Below, piece after piece: positions 55,670 through 64,000 of a stretch of 64,000 nt of DNA; positions within the stretch are counted from its first letter, which is position 1; each line of letters starts with the position of its first letter. The stretch comes from Proteiniclasticum sp043951855. GTDB lineage: Bacteria > Bacillota > Clostridia > Clostridiales > Clostridiaceae. The notes beneath the pieces are model-generated. The model saw only the letters and a list, made by a program, of their open reading frames with translations. It was not told the DNA's origin and made no database searches. Location of the stretch: positions 69,207 through 133,206 of the forward strand of contig NZ_JBINJW010000006.1 in assembly GCF_043951855.1 (NCBI RefSeq), read 5' to 3'. Position numbers and translations under genes: made by a program.

Positions 55670-57268
55670 ATGCTAAATGTAAACAATGTAAGTCTGAGAT
55701 ATGGTGGAAGAAAACTGTTCGACGATGTGAATATCAAATTCACATCAGGCAACTGCTATGGTGTAATTGGCGCCAACGGTGCTGGTAAATCAACCTTTCT
55801 GAAAATACTGTCCGGTGAAATTGAACCGAACACAGGAGATGTGTCATTAGGTAAAGACATGAGAATGTCTGTGCTGAAGCAGGACCATTTCCAGTTTGAC
55901 CAGGAGAAGGTCATAGATACAGTCATCAAGGGTAATGACAGGTTGTACCAGATTATGAAGGAAAAAGATGAAATATACAGCAAAGAGGATTTTTCCGATG
56001 AAGATGGAATAAGAGCATCTATACTGGAAGGCGAGTTTGCTGAGCTGAACGGGTGGGAAGCGGAAGCCGAAGCGGCATCTCTTCTATTAGGCCTTGGTGT
56101 GGATACCGACAAGCACGACAGAATTCTGAGCGAACTGGAAAGTGCTGAGAAAATCAAGGTGCTGCTTGCTCAGGCATTGTTTGGCAAGCCCGACGTACTG
56201 ATTCTGGATGAGCCTACAAATGATCTGGATCTGCCATCCATCACATGGCTTGAAAACTATCTTGCGGATTTTGAAGGCACTGTCATTGTAGTATCTCATG
56301 ACAGACATTTTCTTAATATGATCTGTACACATATCTGTGATGTGGATTACGGCAAGATCAAGATCTACATGGGGAATTACGATTTCTGGTATGAGTCAAG
56401 TCAGCTTATGGCTCAGCTCATGAAGGATTCAAACAAGAAGAAGGAAGAGAAGATCAGAGATCTTCAGAGCTTCATCACCAGATTCTCCGCAAATGCGTCA
56501 AAATCGAAGCAGGCTACTTCAAGGAAGAAGCTGCTGGATAAGATTACTTTGGATGATATAGCAGTATCAAACAGAAGATATCCCTTCGTAGGATTCAAAC
56601 CTGAAAGAGAACCAGGGAATGATATCCTCATCGTGGAAAACCTTACAAAATCCATAGATGGAGTAAAAGTGCTGGACAATGTATCTTTCATTGTCGGCAG
56701 AGAAGATAAAATCGCATTTGCTGGAAATGATATTTCAGTAAGTACACTCTTCAAGATCCTGGCAGGGGAAATGGAACCAGACAGCGGTTCCTACAGATAT
56801 GGAGTGACCATCACCAAAGGATATTTTCCTAGGGACAATGGTAAGTACTTCAACGATATCAGTCTCAACCTTGTGGACTGGATGAGACAGTACTCTGAAG
56901 AGAAAAGCGAAAGTTATTTGCGAGGATTCCTGGGCAGAATGCTGTTTTCAGGAGAAGAGGCTCTGAAAGAAGCCAATGTGCTTTCTGGTGGAGAAAGAGT
57001 GAGATGTATGCTTTCAAAGCTGATGCTTTCAACAGCAAATCTTCTGATTGTCGATCAGCCAACGAATCATCTGGACCTGGAGTCCATTACTGCTGTCAAT
57101 AACGGGCTCATCGATTTCAAAGGAGTGCTGCTCTTTTCAAGTCATGACCATCAGTTCAGCCAGACAGTAGCCAACCGTGTCATTGAAGTCACTCCAGAGA
57201 GCTTCTTTGATAAACTCTGCAGTTTCGATGAATATATCGAAAACAGGGAAGAAAGAAAAGTTTCATAA
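55670..57268 (+). CDS. ABC-F family ATPase with one degenerate ATP site, 532 aa
   Basis: A soluble twin-ATPase of the ABC-F family, which act on ribosomes; length and layout suit the YbiT/YkpA group. ATPase 1 has Walker A GANGAGKST (Lys40) and Walker B LILDEPTNDLD (Glu181), but its signature is ELESAEK (157-160) where LSGGE is expected. ATPase 2 has a good signature LSGGERVR, but its Walker A reads AGNDISVSTLF with Val357 in the lysine position, and Walker B is LIVDQPTNHLD with Gln463 for the catalytic Glu. One composite site is thus complete and the other lacks every key residue. The linker (about 245-290) is Lys-rich. A strong palindromic terminator follows. Confidence 0.92.
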   Translation: MLNVNNVSLRYGGRKLFDDVNIKFTSGNCYGVIGANGAGKSTFLKILSGEIEPNTGDVSLGKDMRMSVLKQDHFQFDQEKVIDTVIKGNDRLYQIMKEKDEIYSKEDFSDEDGIRASILEGEFAELNGWEAEAEAASLLLGLGVDTDKHDRILSELESAEKIKVLLAQALFGKPDVLILDEPTNDLDLPSITWLENYLADFEGTVIVVSHDRHFLNMICTHICDVDYGKIKIYMGNYDFWYESSQLMAQLMKDSNKKKEEKIRDLQSFITRFSANASKSKQATSRKKLLDKITLDDIAVSNRRYPFVGFKPEREPGNDILIVENLTKSIDGVKVLDNVSFIVGREDKIAFAGNDISVSTLFKILAGEMEPDSGSYRYGVTITKGYFPRDNGKYFNDISLNLVDWMRQYSEEKSESYLRGFLGRMLFSGEEALKEANVLSGGERVRCMLSKLMLSTANLLIVDQPTNHLDLESITAVNNGLIDFKGVLLFSSHDHQFSQTVANRVIEVTPESFFDKLCSFDEYIENREERKVS

Positions 57269-57274
57269 AGAGGT

Positions 57275-57305
57275 AACCCCGAATGCATATGCATTCGGGG
57301 TTTTT
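57275..57305. terminator. Terminator after the ABC-F gene
   Basis: A perfect 28-base palindrome (57275-57302), followed by TTT so that five T stand at 57301-57305. It begins six bases after the stop codon. Confidence 0.92.
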
Positions 57306-57424
57306 GCCAGGCAGCATATTATTTATAATGAAAGAAATATAATCACGGTACCTATGGAAATGTTTACAGAAAAGCGTTATATTAGAAAAAGAATAGGTAT
57401 AGTTGAGATGATAATGTCTCTAGA

Positions 57425-58306
57425 ATGGGGTTAGATTTGAAAAATGAAACACAATCACTGAAAAAGACGCAACTGAAGGATTATACTCTGATTTTCTTTG
57501 GAATCATTCTTACAGCAGCTTCCATCGTTTATATTTTCACTCCCAACAGGCTTGCTGCGGGAGGGGCACAAGGCATAGCTCTTGTGATCAATCATCTAAC
57601 AGGTATAAACAGCGGACTTCTCATGATTCTTATTAACGGGATGCTTTTCATAACTGCATTCATGCTCATAGGCACAAGTTTTGGAGCAAAAACACTGTTC
57701 TCCTCTCTAGGCCTTTCTTTTGTGGTATTCATAATGGAAAGATATCTTTATTTCGGACCACTTACTGACAATCTGATGCTTGCCACAATTTTCGGAAGTG
57801 CTCTTATGGGAATGGGCGTAGGAATCATTCTCAACAGAAATGCATCCATTGGTGGTACCAGTCTCATTGGGAAAATCATATCTAAGTTCACGTATCTGGA
57901 TCAGGTGAATTGTATTGTAGCCACCGATATTCTGGTGACTCTCTTTTCCATGGTCGTATTCGGAATTGAAATTGGTCTGTACCAGCTTCTTTCCGTATAT
58001 CTCACCGGTGAGATCATCAATAAAGTCATTGATGGAATCACCTACCGCAGAGAAGTCATGATCATAAGTGAGAAAAGAAACCTCATCATGAAGTATCTGA
58101 TCAACGACATGAAAAGAGGGGCTACACTTCTGAATGGAAGAGGTGGCTTTACGGGAAAGGATACAGAAATTATTCTGACCATACTGACCAGAAGAGACTT
58201 CATCAAGCTGAAGCTCTACATTCGTAAAGTGGATCCTCAGGCTTTCATATCTGTGAACATTGTGGCTGAAGTATCAAGCGCATCCACTGAAAGTCCTCTG
58301 GCTTGA
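57425..58306 (+). CDS. YitT family membrane protein, 293 aa
   Basis: A membrane protein of unknown function in the YitT family. Five membrane segments lie in residues about 20-195, with family motifs FTPNRLAAGGAQGIALVINHLTG, GMGVGIILNRNASIGGTSLIGKI and the C-terminal DUF2179 domain (about 205-285; REVMIISEKRN, GRGGFTGKDTEIILTILTRRDFIKLK). The DUF2179 domain resembles small ligand-binding domains. The ATG at 57425 has no good ribosome site; TTG at 57437, after GGGG, is possible and would shorten it by four residues. It lies alone between terminator and ftsA. Confidence 0.87.
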   Translation: MGLDLKNETQSLKKTQLKDYTLIFFGIILTAASIVYIFTPNRLAAGGAQGIALVINHLTGINSGLLMILINGMLFITAFMLIGTSFGAKTLFSSLGLSFVVFIMERYLYFGPLTDNLMLATIFGSALMGMGVGIILNRNASIGGTSLIGKIISKFTYLDQVNCIVATDILVTLFSMVVFGIEIGLYQLLSVYLTGEIINKVIDGITYRREVMIISEKRNLIMKYLINDMKRGATLLNGRGGFTGKDTEIILTILTRRDFIKLKLYIRKVDPQAFISVNIVAEVSSASTESPLA

Positions 58307-58397
58307 AGAAATCGCGCAAAAGTTACAGAATTGAATGAATTATGTGAAATAAATTATTAATTATTGAATTTTGTTTTAATTATTGAAGAATAGAATG

Positions 58398-58403
58398 TAT
58401 AAT
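58398..58403 (+). promoter_or_regulatory. -10 box before ftsA
   Basis: TATAAT at 58398-58403, with TTTAAT (58375-58380) at a 17-base spacing as a weak -35. The region is strongly AT-rich and contains repeated ATTATTGAA words. Confidence 0.45.
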
Positions 58404-58436
58404 TGAATTATATATTTTTTAGGGAGGTATGCTACA

Positions 58437-59741
58437 GTGCAAACGGACAACTTTATAATAGGGCTTGATATCGGTACTCAGTATATAAAAGCATCTGCAT
58501 CTTCGTTGCAGGATAATACCCTTATGTATGGATCCGTTGTTGAATCACAGGGAACGGATAAGAACGGCATTACAGATATCAAAGCTTTGAGCAGCGCAAT
58601 CAAAAAAGTGATAAATAAACTTGAAGTCAAAATTTCAAGAAATATTTCTACCGCATTTGTATGCATTCAGCCGGAATATGTCAAACTGATAGACACACAA
58701 GGTCACGCATCGGTTATAAGCGATGAGGTTACCCAGTATGAGATAGATAAGGCTCTTGATGGGGCTCAGCTCATTTCGCTGGAACCGGATGAAGAGATTG
58801 TGGATGTTATTGTAAATAAATACTATGTGGATGACACAGCATATAAGGATCCATTAGGAGTAAAAGGAAGACATCTGGATATAAGAGCGCAGCTGGTCAC
58901 TGCGAAAAAGGAATATGTTGAATCCATTTATGATGCCATGGCCAATGCCAAGCTGAAAGTGGCAGGAACTGGACTTGGAAGCGTTGCGGCATCAAGCCTG
59001 CTTCTTTCCAGAAGAGATCTTCAGAATGGCGCCATATTAGTTGATACCGGTGCGAACATGACCAGAGCCACTCTTTTCAAGGACAATCGACTGGTGGACT
59101 CTGATGTGATTAATCTGGGTGGAAAGAGCATAACCAGAGATATCGCCATAGTCATGAAGACATCACTTCTTGAAGCGGAAGAAGTGAAAAAAGGATATGC
59201 GAAAGATCAGCTGACGTTAGATGATGAAAAATACAATCTCATTGAAGAAATCATCAAAGCCAGAGTTGAGGAAATTATGTCATTCGTTGAGCGTTTCTGT
59301 GAAAAATATGCGGCGGACGAAGGGATAAAAAAAGTCGTGATTTATGGTGGTGGTTTATGCGGATTCACCAATATCAATAAATTATATAAATCTACGATGA
59401 ATAAGTCCACAAATTTTGTTACATCTGATATAATAAGGGATGATAGTGTGTTTAACATCCAATCTGGTGGATTAGCCTATCATTTGTTGACTGCGATTCA
59501 TTGCAAAGGGGCCATAGATGAAATGGTCAGGTCGGATAATGAAAGTGTTGATGAGAGAAGTAAGGAAGCCATGAGCGACGAAGATTTTTTCAGGAAATAT
59601 CAGAATCAGTTCAAGACACAGAAGGAAACGGATACTGAGGGCGGATATGATTCAGATGACGATTATCTGGAAGAAGAGAACTTTTTCGATAAAATCCGTG
59701 AATGGTTCATAAATTTTAAAAATAAGATTATTAATAAATAA
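58437..59741 (+). CDS. ftsA: Cell division protein FtsA
   Basis: Actin-like protein that tethers FtsZ to the membrane, 434 aa. IIGLDIGTQYIKASA is the phosphate 1 loop, the SHS2/1C domain spans about 85-165, GAILVDTGANMTRATLF is phosphate 2 and VVIYGGGLCGFTNI the adenosine motif. After an acidic, disordered linker (about 370-412) the chain ends with the amphipathic helix FFDKIREWFINFKNKI, the membrane anchor. The start is GTG at 58437 after GGGAGGT. ftsZ starts 14 bases after the stop, the classic pair. Sequence is divergent from Bacillus FtsA, as usual in Clostridia. Confidence 0.9.
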   Translation: MQTDNFIIGLDIGTQYIKASASSLQDNTLMYGSVVESQGTDKNGITDIKALSSAIKKVINKLEVKISRNISTAFVCIQPEYVKLIDTQGHASVISDEVTQYEIDKALDGAQLISLEPDEEIVDVIVNKYYVDDTAYKDPLGVKGRHLDIRAQLVTAKKEYVESIYDAMANAKLKVAGTGLGSVAASSLLLSRRDLQNGAILVDTGANMTRATLFKDNRLVDSDVINLGGKSITRDIAIVMKTSLLEAEEVKKGYAKDQLTLDDEKYNLIEEIIKARVEEIMSFVERFCEKYAADEGIKKVVIYGGGLCGFTNINKLYKSTMNKSTNFVTSDIIRDDSVFNIQSGGLAYHLLTAIHCKGAIDEMVRSDNESVDERSKEAMSDEDFFRKYQNQFKTQKETDTEGGYDSDDDYLEEENFFDKIREWFINFKNKIINK

Positions 59742-59755
59742 GGGGGAATTAAATC

Positions 59756-60853
59756 GTGTTAGATTTTGATTTTCAGATTCAGGGCCCAGCAGAAATAAAG
59801 GTAGTAGGTTGCGGCGGCGGAGGAAACAACGCTGTCAATAGAATGATAACAGAAGGGTTAGGGGATGTAGACTTTATCTCGATCAATACAGATAAACAGG
59901 CACTTCTACAGTCCAATGCTACGCATAAGATTCAGATCGGAGAAAAACTCACTAAAGGACTAGGAGCAGGTGCGAATCCGGAAATCGGAGAGAAAGCGGC
60001 GGAAGAGTCAAAAGAAGAAATCATGGCAGCGCTGAAGGGTGCTGATATGGTCTTTATTACTGCTGGAATGGGTGGTGGAACAGGGACAGGTGCTACACCG
60101 GTAGTTGCTGATATCGCCAGATCCATGGGGATTCTCACTGTTGGAGTGGTTACAAAGCCGTTTAACTTCGAAGGTAAGACCAGAATGAAGAATGCTGATG
60201 TAGGTATTCAGAAGCTCAAGGAAAAAGTGGACTCATTGGTTACGATTCCAAATGAAAGACTGCTTATGATCGTGGACAAGAGAACAACATTCAAAGAAGC
60301 TTTCAACAAAGCGGATGATGTTTTAAGACAAGGTGTCCAGGGGATTACGGACCTGATTACAGAAAACGGTCTTGTTAATCTTGACTTTAATGATGTCAGA
60401 ACAATTATGCTGAATAAAGGACTGGCACATATGGGTGTTGGTTATGGTAAAGGTGAGAATAAAGCGGTTGATGCGGTCAAACAGGCGATTTCTTCACCAC
60501 TGCTTGAAACTAAGATTGACGGAGCCACTGGCATTCTCCTGAATGTAACGGGTGGAGATGACCTGTCTCTTCTTGAAATCAATGAAGCGGCAGAAGTTGT
60601 AAAAGATGCAGCTGACCAGGATGCGAACATCATCTTCGGTGCTGTCATTGATCCTAAGCTGAAAGATGAGATCAAGATTACTGTTATCGCCACAGGCTTT
60701 GATGAGGTTAAAGTATACACCAGAGAAGAAGAGAAGAAGCCTGAAGTGAAAGAAGAAGTTAAACTGGAAGCAGAAGGCGAGAGCAAGGATCTGGAGACTG
60801 CTGAAGATCAGCTGGAGATTCCAGCTTTCCTGAGAAACAGATACAATAAGTAA
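59756..60853 (+). CDS. ftsZ: Cell division protein FtsZ
   Basis: Tubulin-like GTPase that forms the division ring, 365 aa. IKVVGCGGGGNNAVNRMI opens the fold, the tubulin signature GGGTGTG is at residues 106-112, and NEAFNKADDVLRQGVQGITDLI-like KEAFNKADDVLRQGVQGI with the T7-loop NLDFNDVRTIM follow. The C-terminal end is the conserved peptide EIPAFLRNRYNK, the FtsA-binding tail, after a short acidic linker (about 322-353). The start is GTG at 59756 after AGGGGGA. nrdR follows at 14 bases, with no sporulation sigma genes between. Confidence 0.97.
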   Translation: MLDFDFQIQGPAEIKVVGCGGGGNNAVNRMITEGLGDVDFISINTDKQALLQSNATHKIQIGEKLTKGLGAGANPEIGEKAAEESKEEIMAALKGADMVFITAGMGGGTGTGATPVVADIARSMGILTVGVVTKPFNFEGKTRMKNADVGIQKLKEKVDSLVTIPNERLLMIVDKRTTFKEAFNKADDVLRQGVQGITDLITENGLVNLDFNDVRTIMLNKGLAHMGVGYGKGENKAVDAVKQAISSPLLETKIDGATGILLNVTGGDDLSLLEINEAAEVVKDAADQDANIIFGAVIDPKLKDEIKITVIATGFDEVKVYTREEEKKPEVKEEVKLEAEGESKDLETAEDQLEIPAFLRNRYNK

Positions 60854-60867
60854 TTGAGGTGTAGCCC

Positions 60868-61359
60868 ATGAAATGCCCGTTTTGCACTTTTCCTGAGAGT
60901 AAGGTCATCGATTCAAGGGCAATTGAAGATAATTCTGCAATAAGGAGAAGGCGAGAATGTCTCTCCTGTGGTAAGAGATATACAACATTTGAGAAAGTGG
61001 AAGATATCCCGATTTTGGTTGTGAAGAAAGATGACAGCAGAGAGAACTTCGATAAGAATAAAATTATCGTAGGGCTTATTAGAGCATGCCAGAAACGTCC
61101 GGTTTCAAGATTTCAGATTGAAGAAATCGCTTCAGACATCGAAAGAACCATCTCCAATAGCATGATCTCGGAAATATCCTCCGAAGAAATTGGAGAAATG
61201 GTTATGGACCGTTTGAAGGAAGTGGACGAGGTAGCTTATGTCAGATTTGCTTCAGTGTACAGACAGTTCAAAGACATCAATACGTTCCTGACTGAAATCA
61301 AGAATCTGATGGGAAATGAAAAAGTGAACGAGTCGAAAAAGAAAAACAATAAACTATAA
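60868..61359 (+). CDS. nrdR: Transcriptional repressor NrdR
   Basis: Zinc-finger/ATP-cone repressor of ribonucleotide reductase genes, 163 aa. The zinc ribbon is MKCPFC...RRRECLSCGKRYTTFE (residues 1-45, two CxxC pairs) and the ATP-cone follows with ILVVKKDDSRENFDKNKIIVGLIRACQKRPVS. Length is slightly over the usual 150 through a Lys-rich tail. TGAGGTG precedes the ATG. It is the third gene of ftsA-ftsZ-nrdR. No nrd genes lie in the window. Confidence 0.96.
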   Translation: MKCPFCTFPESKVIDSRAIEDNSAIRRRRECLSCGKRYTTFEKVEDIPILVVKKDDSRENFDKNKIIVGLIRACQKRPVSRFQIEEIASDIERTISNSMISEISSEEIGEMVMDRLKEVDEVAYVRFASVYRQFKDINTFLTEIKNLMGNEKVNESKKKNNKL

Positions 61360-61460
61360 TACAATAACATTGATGTGCGATATAGAATCAGAAATGATGA
61401 TATGTGGCACTTTTTGTTGTATGCGGTAATTTATGGGAAACAGCTTACAGCGAGAGAAAT

Positions 61461-61471
61461 CGCGATTCGCG
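61461..61471. repeat. Short inverted repeat before phoP
   Basis: CGCGATTCGCG (61461-61471), 5-bp arms around a T, GC-rich in an AT-rich spacer (61360-61561). A TTGTCT (61513-61518) and GAGAAT (61535-61540) pair is the best but weak promoter for phoP. Confidence 0.35.
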
Positions 61472-61561
61472 TTAATTCTAGGTAAATTGGGTGTTATTCA
61501 ATTGTAATGAATTTGTCTTTATGGTTAAATTAAAGAGAATAGAAAGGGAGTGAATGGCTTT

Positions 61562-62263
61562 ATGGCTAAAGATAAAGTGCTGATTATTGATGACGAAGAA
61601 CATATTGTTGAACTCATTCGCTATAACCTGGAAAGTGCAGGATATGATGCGATAGAAGCATATAATGGAACAGATGGAATAAAATCCGCAAAAACAGAAA
61701 AACCCACACTGATTTTACTTGATGTGATGCTTCCGATGATGGATGGTCTGGAAGTATGCAGAAAACTGAGAAAAGATGATGCGACGAAGCATATTCCCAT
61801 TATCATGCTCACAGCAAAATCAGAGGAGATTGATAAAATTCTGGGTCTGGAGCTGGGTGCAGATGATTATATCACTAAGCCGTTCTCTGTGAGAGAACTT
61901 CTTGCTCGTATTAAAGCCGTTCTCAGAAGAACAGGCACAGAACTGGAAGAATCTTCGATATTCACATTTTCTGATGTCACAATCGATTACGACAAGCATC
62001 TGGTCACAAAAAGCAATGTGAAGGTCGATCTGACTTTAAAGGAGTATGAACTCCTTGATATACTGATCAAAAACAGAGGAAAGGTTCTGAAGAGAGACCT
62101 TCTATTAGATAAAATCTGGGGCTACGAATATGTCGGTGAGACAAGAACGGTGGATGTCCACATAAGGCACTTGAGGCAGAAACTGGAAGATGATGATAAA
62201 AACCCTGTGTACATTGAAACCGTGAGGGGAATCGGTTACCGGTTCAATGATCTGGAATTATGA
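61562..62263 (+). CDS. phoP: Response regulator, PhoP/OmpR type
   Basis: DNA-binding response regulator, 233 aa. The receiver has DDEEHIVELI, the phospho-acceptor Asp54 in LILLDVMLPMMDG, the Thr in MLTAKSEE and the Lys in YITKPFSVREL; the C-terminal winged helix (about 130-230) has LTLKEYELLDILIKNRGKVLKRDLLLDKIWGYEY and TVDVHIRHLRQKLEDD. The pairing with a PAS-containing kinase fits PhoP-PhoR (phosphate) but WalR-like systems look similar. ATG at 61562 follows GGGAGTGA by eight bases; the GTG at 61550 overlaps it. The stop overlaps the kinase start (ATGA). Confidence 0.92.
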   Translation: MAKDKVLIIDDEEHIVELIRYNLESAGYDAIEAYNGTDGIKSAKTEKPTLILLDVMLPMMDGLEVCRKLRKDDATKHIPIIMLTAKSEEIDKILGLELGADDYITKPFSVRELLARIKAVLRRTGTELEESSIFTFSDVTIDYDKHLVTKSNVKVDLTLKEYELLDILIKNRGKVLKRDLLLDKIWGYEYVGETRTVDVHIRHLRQKLEDDDKNPVYIETVRGIGYRFNDLEL

Positions 62264-63954
62264 GCAGAAGGATCATAACGACTTTTCTGGCGAGTATTAT
62301 AGTGGCGATGTTCTTTCTGACCTCCGCCTTTCTCATCATTTCCAACCTGCAGAAACTGGAACTCGTGTCCGATAAACTCGAGACGAACAATGAAGTCCTG
62401 ATGAATTATATGGAGGCTACGGACATCGATCCGATCATTTTATTGAGAAGTGCGAACAAGTCCTTTCGGATGACGCTGATTGATGAAAGAGGGAATGTGA
62501 TTTTTGATTCATCTGGAAAAGAAACTTTTGAAAACCATCTGCTCAGAAAAGAGATCGTGGATGCTTTTTCTTATGGAACAGGCTCCGATGTAAGGGTTTC
62601 GGAATCCTTAGGGATTCAGATGGTTTATTTTGCAAATCTTCTTCCGGATGGCAGATATATTCGAAGCTCCATGGAATCCGGATCTCTGGATTTGGGAAAC
62701 CAGTTCACCAAGTATATGGCAGTGGCATTTGTGCTGGTAATCGGACTGGCTTATTTCCTTGCTCAGAGAATTTCGAATTATCTGGTTGAACCAATCAACG
62801 AAATGACCTTTGCCACAGAGCGGATAGCAAATGGTGAATATACAAGAAGAGTCAGTGTCAGAAGAGACGCTGAATTGGGTAAGCTTGGCATAAACTTCAA
62901 CAATATGGCAGCGCGACTTGAAAGTACATTTCTAGAAAATCAGGATAAGCAGAACCGATTGGAAGCAATACTAAAGAGTATGAATTCAGGTGTGTTTGCA
63001 TATGATAATCAGGATCAGATCATCATGATCAACCCGTTCTGCAAGGAACTCTTCGGAATATACGGTGATGTCATCGGTAAAAACATTTATGATATCAAAG
63101 AACTGAGAGATCTGATTTTCATGCTCGAAACAGAAAAAGATGCAGTGGAAGTCCGCATTGAAAAACCGATCAGAAAAGACATCCGGATCAAATCTGCTGA
63201 AATATACGGAGATCGTGTGCTGAGGGTTGGTACAGTTGTTGTGCTGGAAGATATTACGGACTTGAAAAAGCTGGAAAAGATGAGAAGTCAGTTTGTCGCG
63301 AATGTCTCGCATGAGCTGAAGACTCCATTGACCTCGATAAAGGGTTTTTCTGAAACACTGAAGTTCGTGAAAGACGATGAGACACGTAATAAATTCCTGG
63401 ATATCATCAATGATGAAAGCGAGCGTCTGACCAGGCTTATTAATGATATTCTTACCTTGTCCACCATCGAACAGACGAAAACCATCAAACACGAAGAGAT
63501 TGATGTGGCAAAAGAAACAGAAACGGTCTATCATCTTCTGTTACCCAAAGCAGAAGCGAAAAACATCACGCTGAAACTTACTCAGACAGAGCCCATTATG
63601 CTTTATGGAGATCGGGATAATTATAAACAGCTGATTCTGAATCTTGTAGATAATGCGATCAAATACACAAAAGAATCTGGAGAAGTCAGAATCCTGCTAG
63701 ATAAGCAGGGGAACAGCTTAAAGCTGGTGATCGAAGACACCGGTGTGGGAATTCCTGAAAAACATGTCAGTAGGATATTTGAACGTTTTTACAGGGTTGA
63801 TAAAGCAAGAGATCGTGCCATGGGTGGGACAGGTCTTGGACTTGCGATTGTCAAGCATATTGTTCTATCCATGGATGGCACAATCGAAGTGGAATCAGAG
63901 GTGGGAAAAGGCACCCGATTTACAATCTTTATTCCTATCAAAAATGATTTGTAA
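62260..63954 (+). CDS. phoR: Sensor histidine kinase, PhoR type
   Basis: Membrane sensor kinase, 564 aa, partner of the preceding regulator. First membrane segment about 8-28, extracytoplasmic domain 29-150, second segment about 152-170, HAMP (about 172-225, EPINEMTFATERIANGEYTRRV), PAS (about 235-335), HisKA with phospho-His351 in VSHELKTPLTSIKGFSETL, then the ATPase with N box LNLVDNAIKYTKESG, G1 DTGVGIPEKH and GGTGLGLAIVKHIV. This TM-sensor-TM-HAMP-PAS-kinase layout is that of PhoR and WalK. The signal is unknown. The gene is complete, 46 bases before the window end. Confidence 0.93.
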   Translation: MSRRIITTFLASIIVAMFFLTSAFLIISNLQKLELVSDKLETNNEVLMNYMEATDIDPIILLRSANKSFRMTLIDERGNVIFDSSGKETFENHLLRKEIVDAFSYGTGSDVRVSESLGIQMVYFANLLPDGRYIRSSMESGSLDLGNQFTKYMAVAFVLVIGLAYFLAQRISNYLVEPINEMTFATERIANGEYTRRVSVRRDAELGKLGINFNNMAARLESTFLENQDKQNRLEAILKSMNSGVFAYDNQDQIIMINPFCKELFGIYGDVIGKNIYDIKELRDLIFMLETEKDAVEVRIEKPIRKDIRIKSAEIYGDRVLRVGTVVVLEDITDLKKLEKMRSQFVANVSHELKTPLTSIKGFSETLKFVKDDETRNKFLDIINDESERLTRLINDILTLSTIEQTKTIKHEEIDVAKETETVYHLLLPKAEAKNITLKLTQTEPIMLYGDRDNYKQLILNLVDNAIKYTKESGEVRILLDKQGNSLKLVIEDTGVGIPEKHVSRIFERFYRVDKARDRAMGGTGLGLAIVKHIVLSMDGTIEVESEVGKGTRFTIFIPIKNDL

Positions 63955-64000
63955 AAAAAGAAATGAAATGATGCACTCCCCCTTTGGGATAGTGTTCCGG
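63955..64000 (+). other. End of window after phoR
   Basis: 46 bases with no gene. A possible hairpin around CACTCCCC...GGGATAGTG may be the phoR terminator but is cut by the window edge. Confidence 0.3.

Noticed and set aside
1..64000. CRISPR array, prophage, insertion sequence or integrative element
   Set aside because: No regularly spaced repeats, integrase, transposase, phage structural gene or att-like duplication was seen; gene order is that of core chromosome.

Overview
The window reads as chromosomal core DNA of an anaerobic, low-to-moderate-GC Firmicute of the class Clostridia. The grounds are strong GGAGG-type ribosome sites with many TTG/GTG starts, sigma-A promoters, a T-box leader before alaS, the alaS-ireB-ruvX-yrzB-fur block, a SUF operon with SufU, a trimeric electron-bifurcating type [FeFe] hydrogenase (hydCBA), an A-type flavoprotein, and RNase J/YlbF. 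I cannot name a genus. There is no phage, insertion sequence, CRISPR array, rRNA or tRNA gene. The only hints of sporulation are the FtsK/SpoIIIE translocase and a small Cse60-like protein; the spoIIGA-sigE-sigG genes that often follow ftsZ in spore formers are absent from that spot.

Layout. 1-4978: 3' end of pnp, a lipoprotein and a DUF6440 gene on the minus strand, ftsK, pgsA. 5242-6459: DUF1361 membrane protein and a GlsB/YeaQ protein. 6541-8633 (minus): split ThrE-type exporter, Cse60-like small protein, HAD phosphatase. 8949-15760: glyA, then sufCBDSU and a rhodanese lipoprotein. 15900-21958: flavin reductase, PHP histidinol phosphatase, MarR/FabT-like regulator with a damaged or unusual start, histidine phosphatase, aroD, family 3 glycosidase, small membrane protein. 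22065-26114: rarA, then iscR-iscS-mnmA. 26238-29985: DUF2812 protein, small membrane protein, polyferredoxin divergent from a Crp/Fnr regulator, stress protein. 30254-36894: T-box-alaS, ireB, ruvX-yrzB-fur-rnj-ylbF. 37058-40659: typA-mltG and 5-formyl-THF cyclo-ligase. 40730-45142: acetyltransferase, then Ku-LigD. 45254-49642: trmR-trhP-udk (tRNA U34 modification plus uridine kinase), aroE-pilT. 49698-55338 (minus): flavodiiron protein and hydCBA. 55587-63954: ABC-F protein, YitT protein, ftsA-ftsZ-nrdR, phoP-phoR.

How the genes fit together. Two iron-sulfur/sulfur-mobilising modules are present: sufCBDSU builds clusters, while iscR-iscS-mnmA links a second desulfurase to tRNA 2-thiolation under an IscR-type regulator with the C92/C98/C104 ligand pattern. 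The hydrogenase and flavodiiron protein handle reductant and oxygen/NO stress, and the hydrogenase promoter carries a Rex-like operator. Several promoters have perfect palindromes sitting on a -35 or -10 box, giving a set of testable operators. I found no wholly new multi-gene system. The most unusual items are an ABC-F protein in which one of two ATP sites looks dead (Walker A Lys to Val, catalytic Glu to Gln, degenerate partner signature), a MarR gene with an amber codon or missing start, a hairpin between the Shine-Dalgarno and start of ireB, and a 13-bp-arm palindrome over a lipoprotein promoter.
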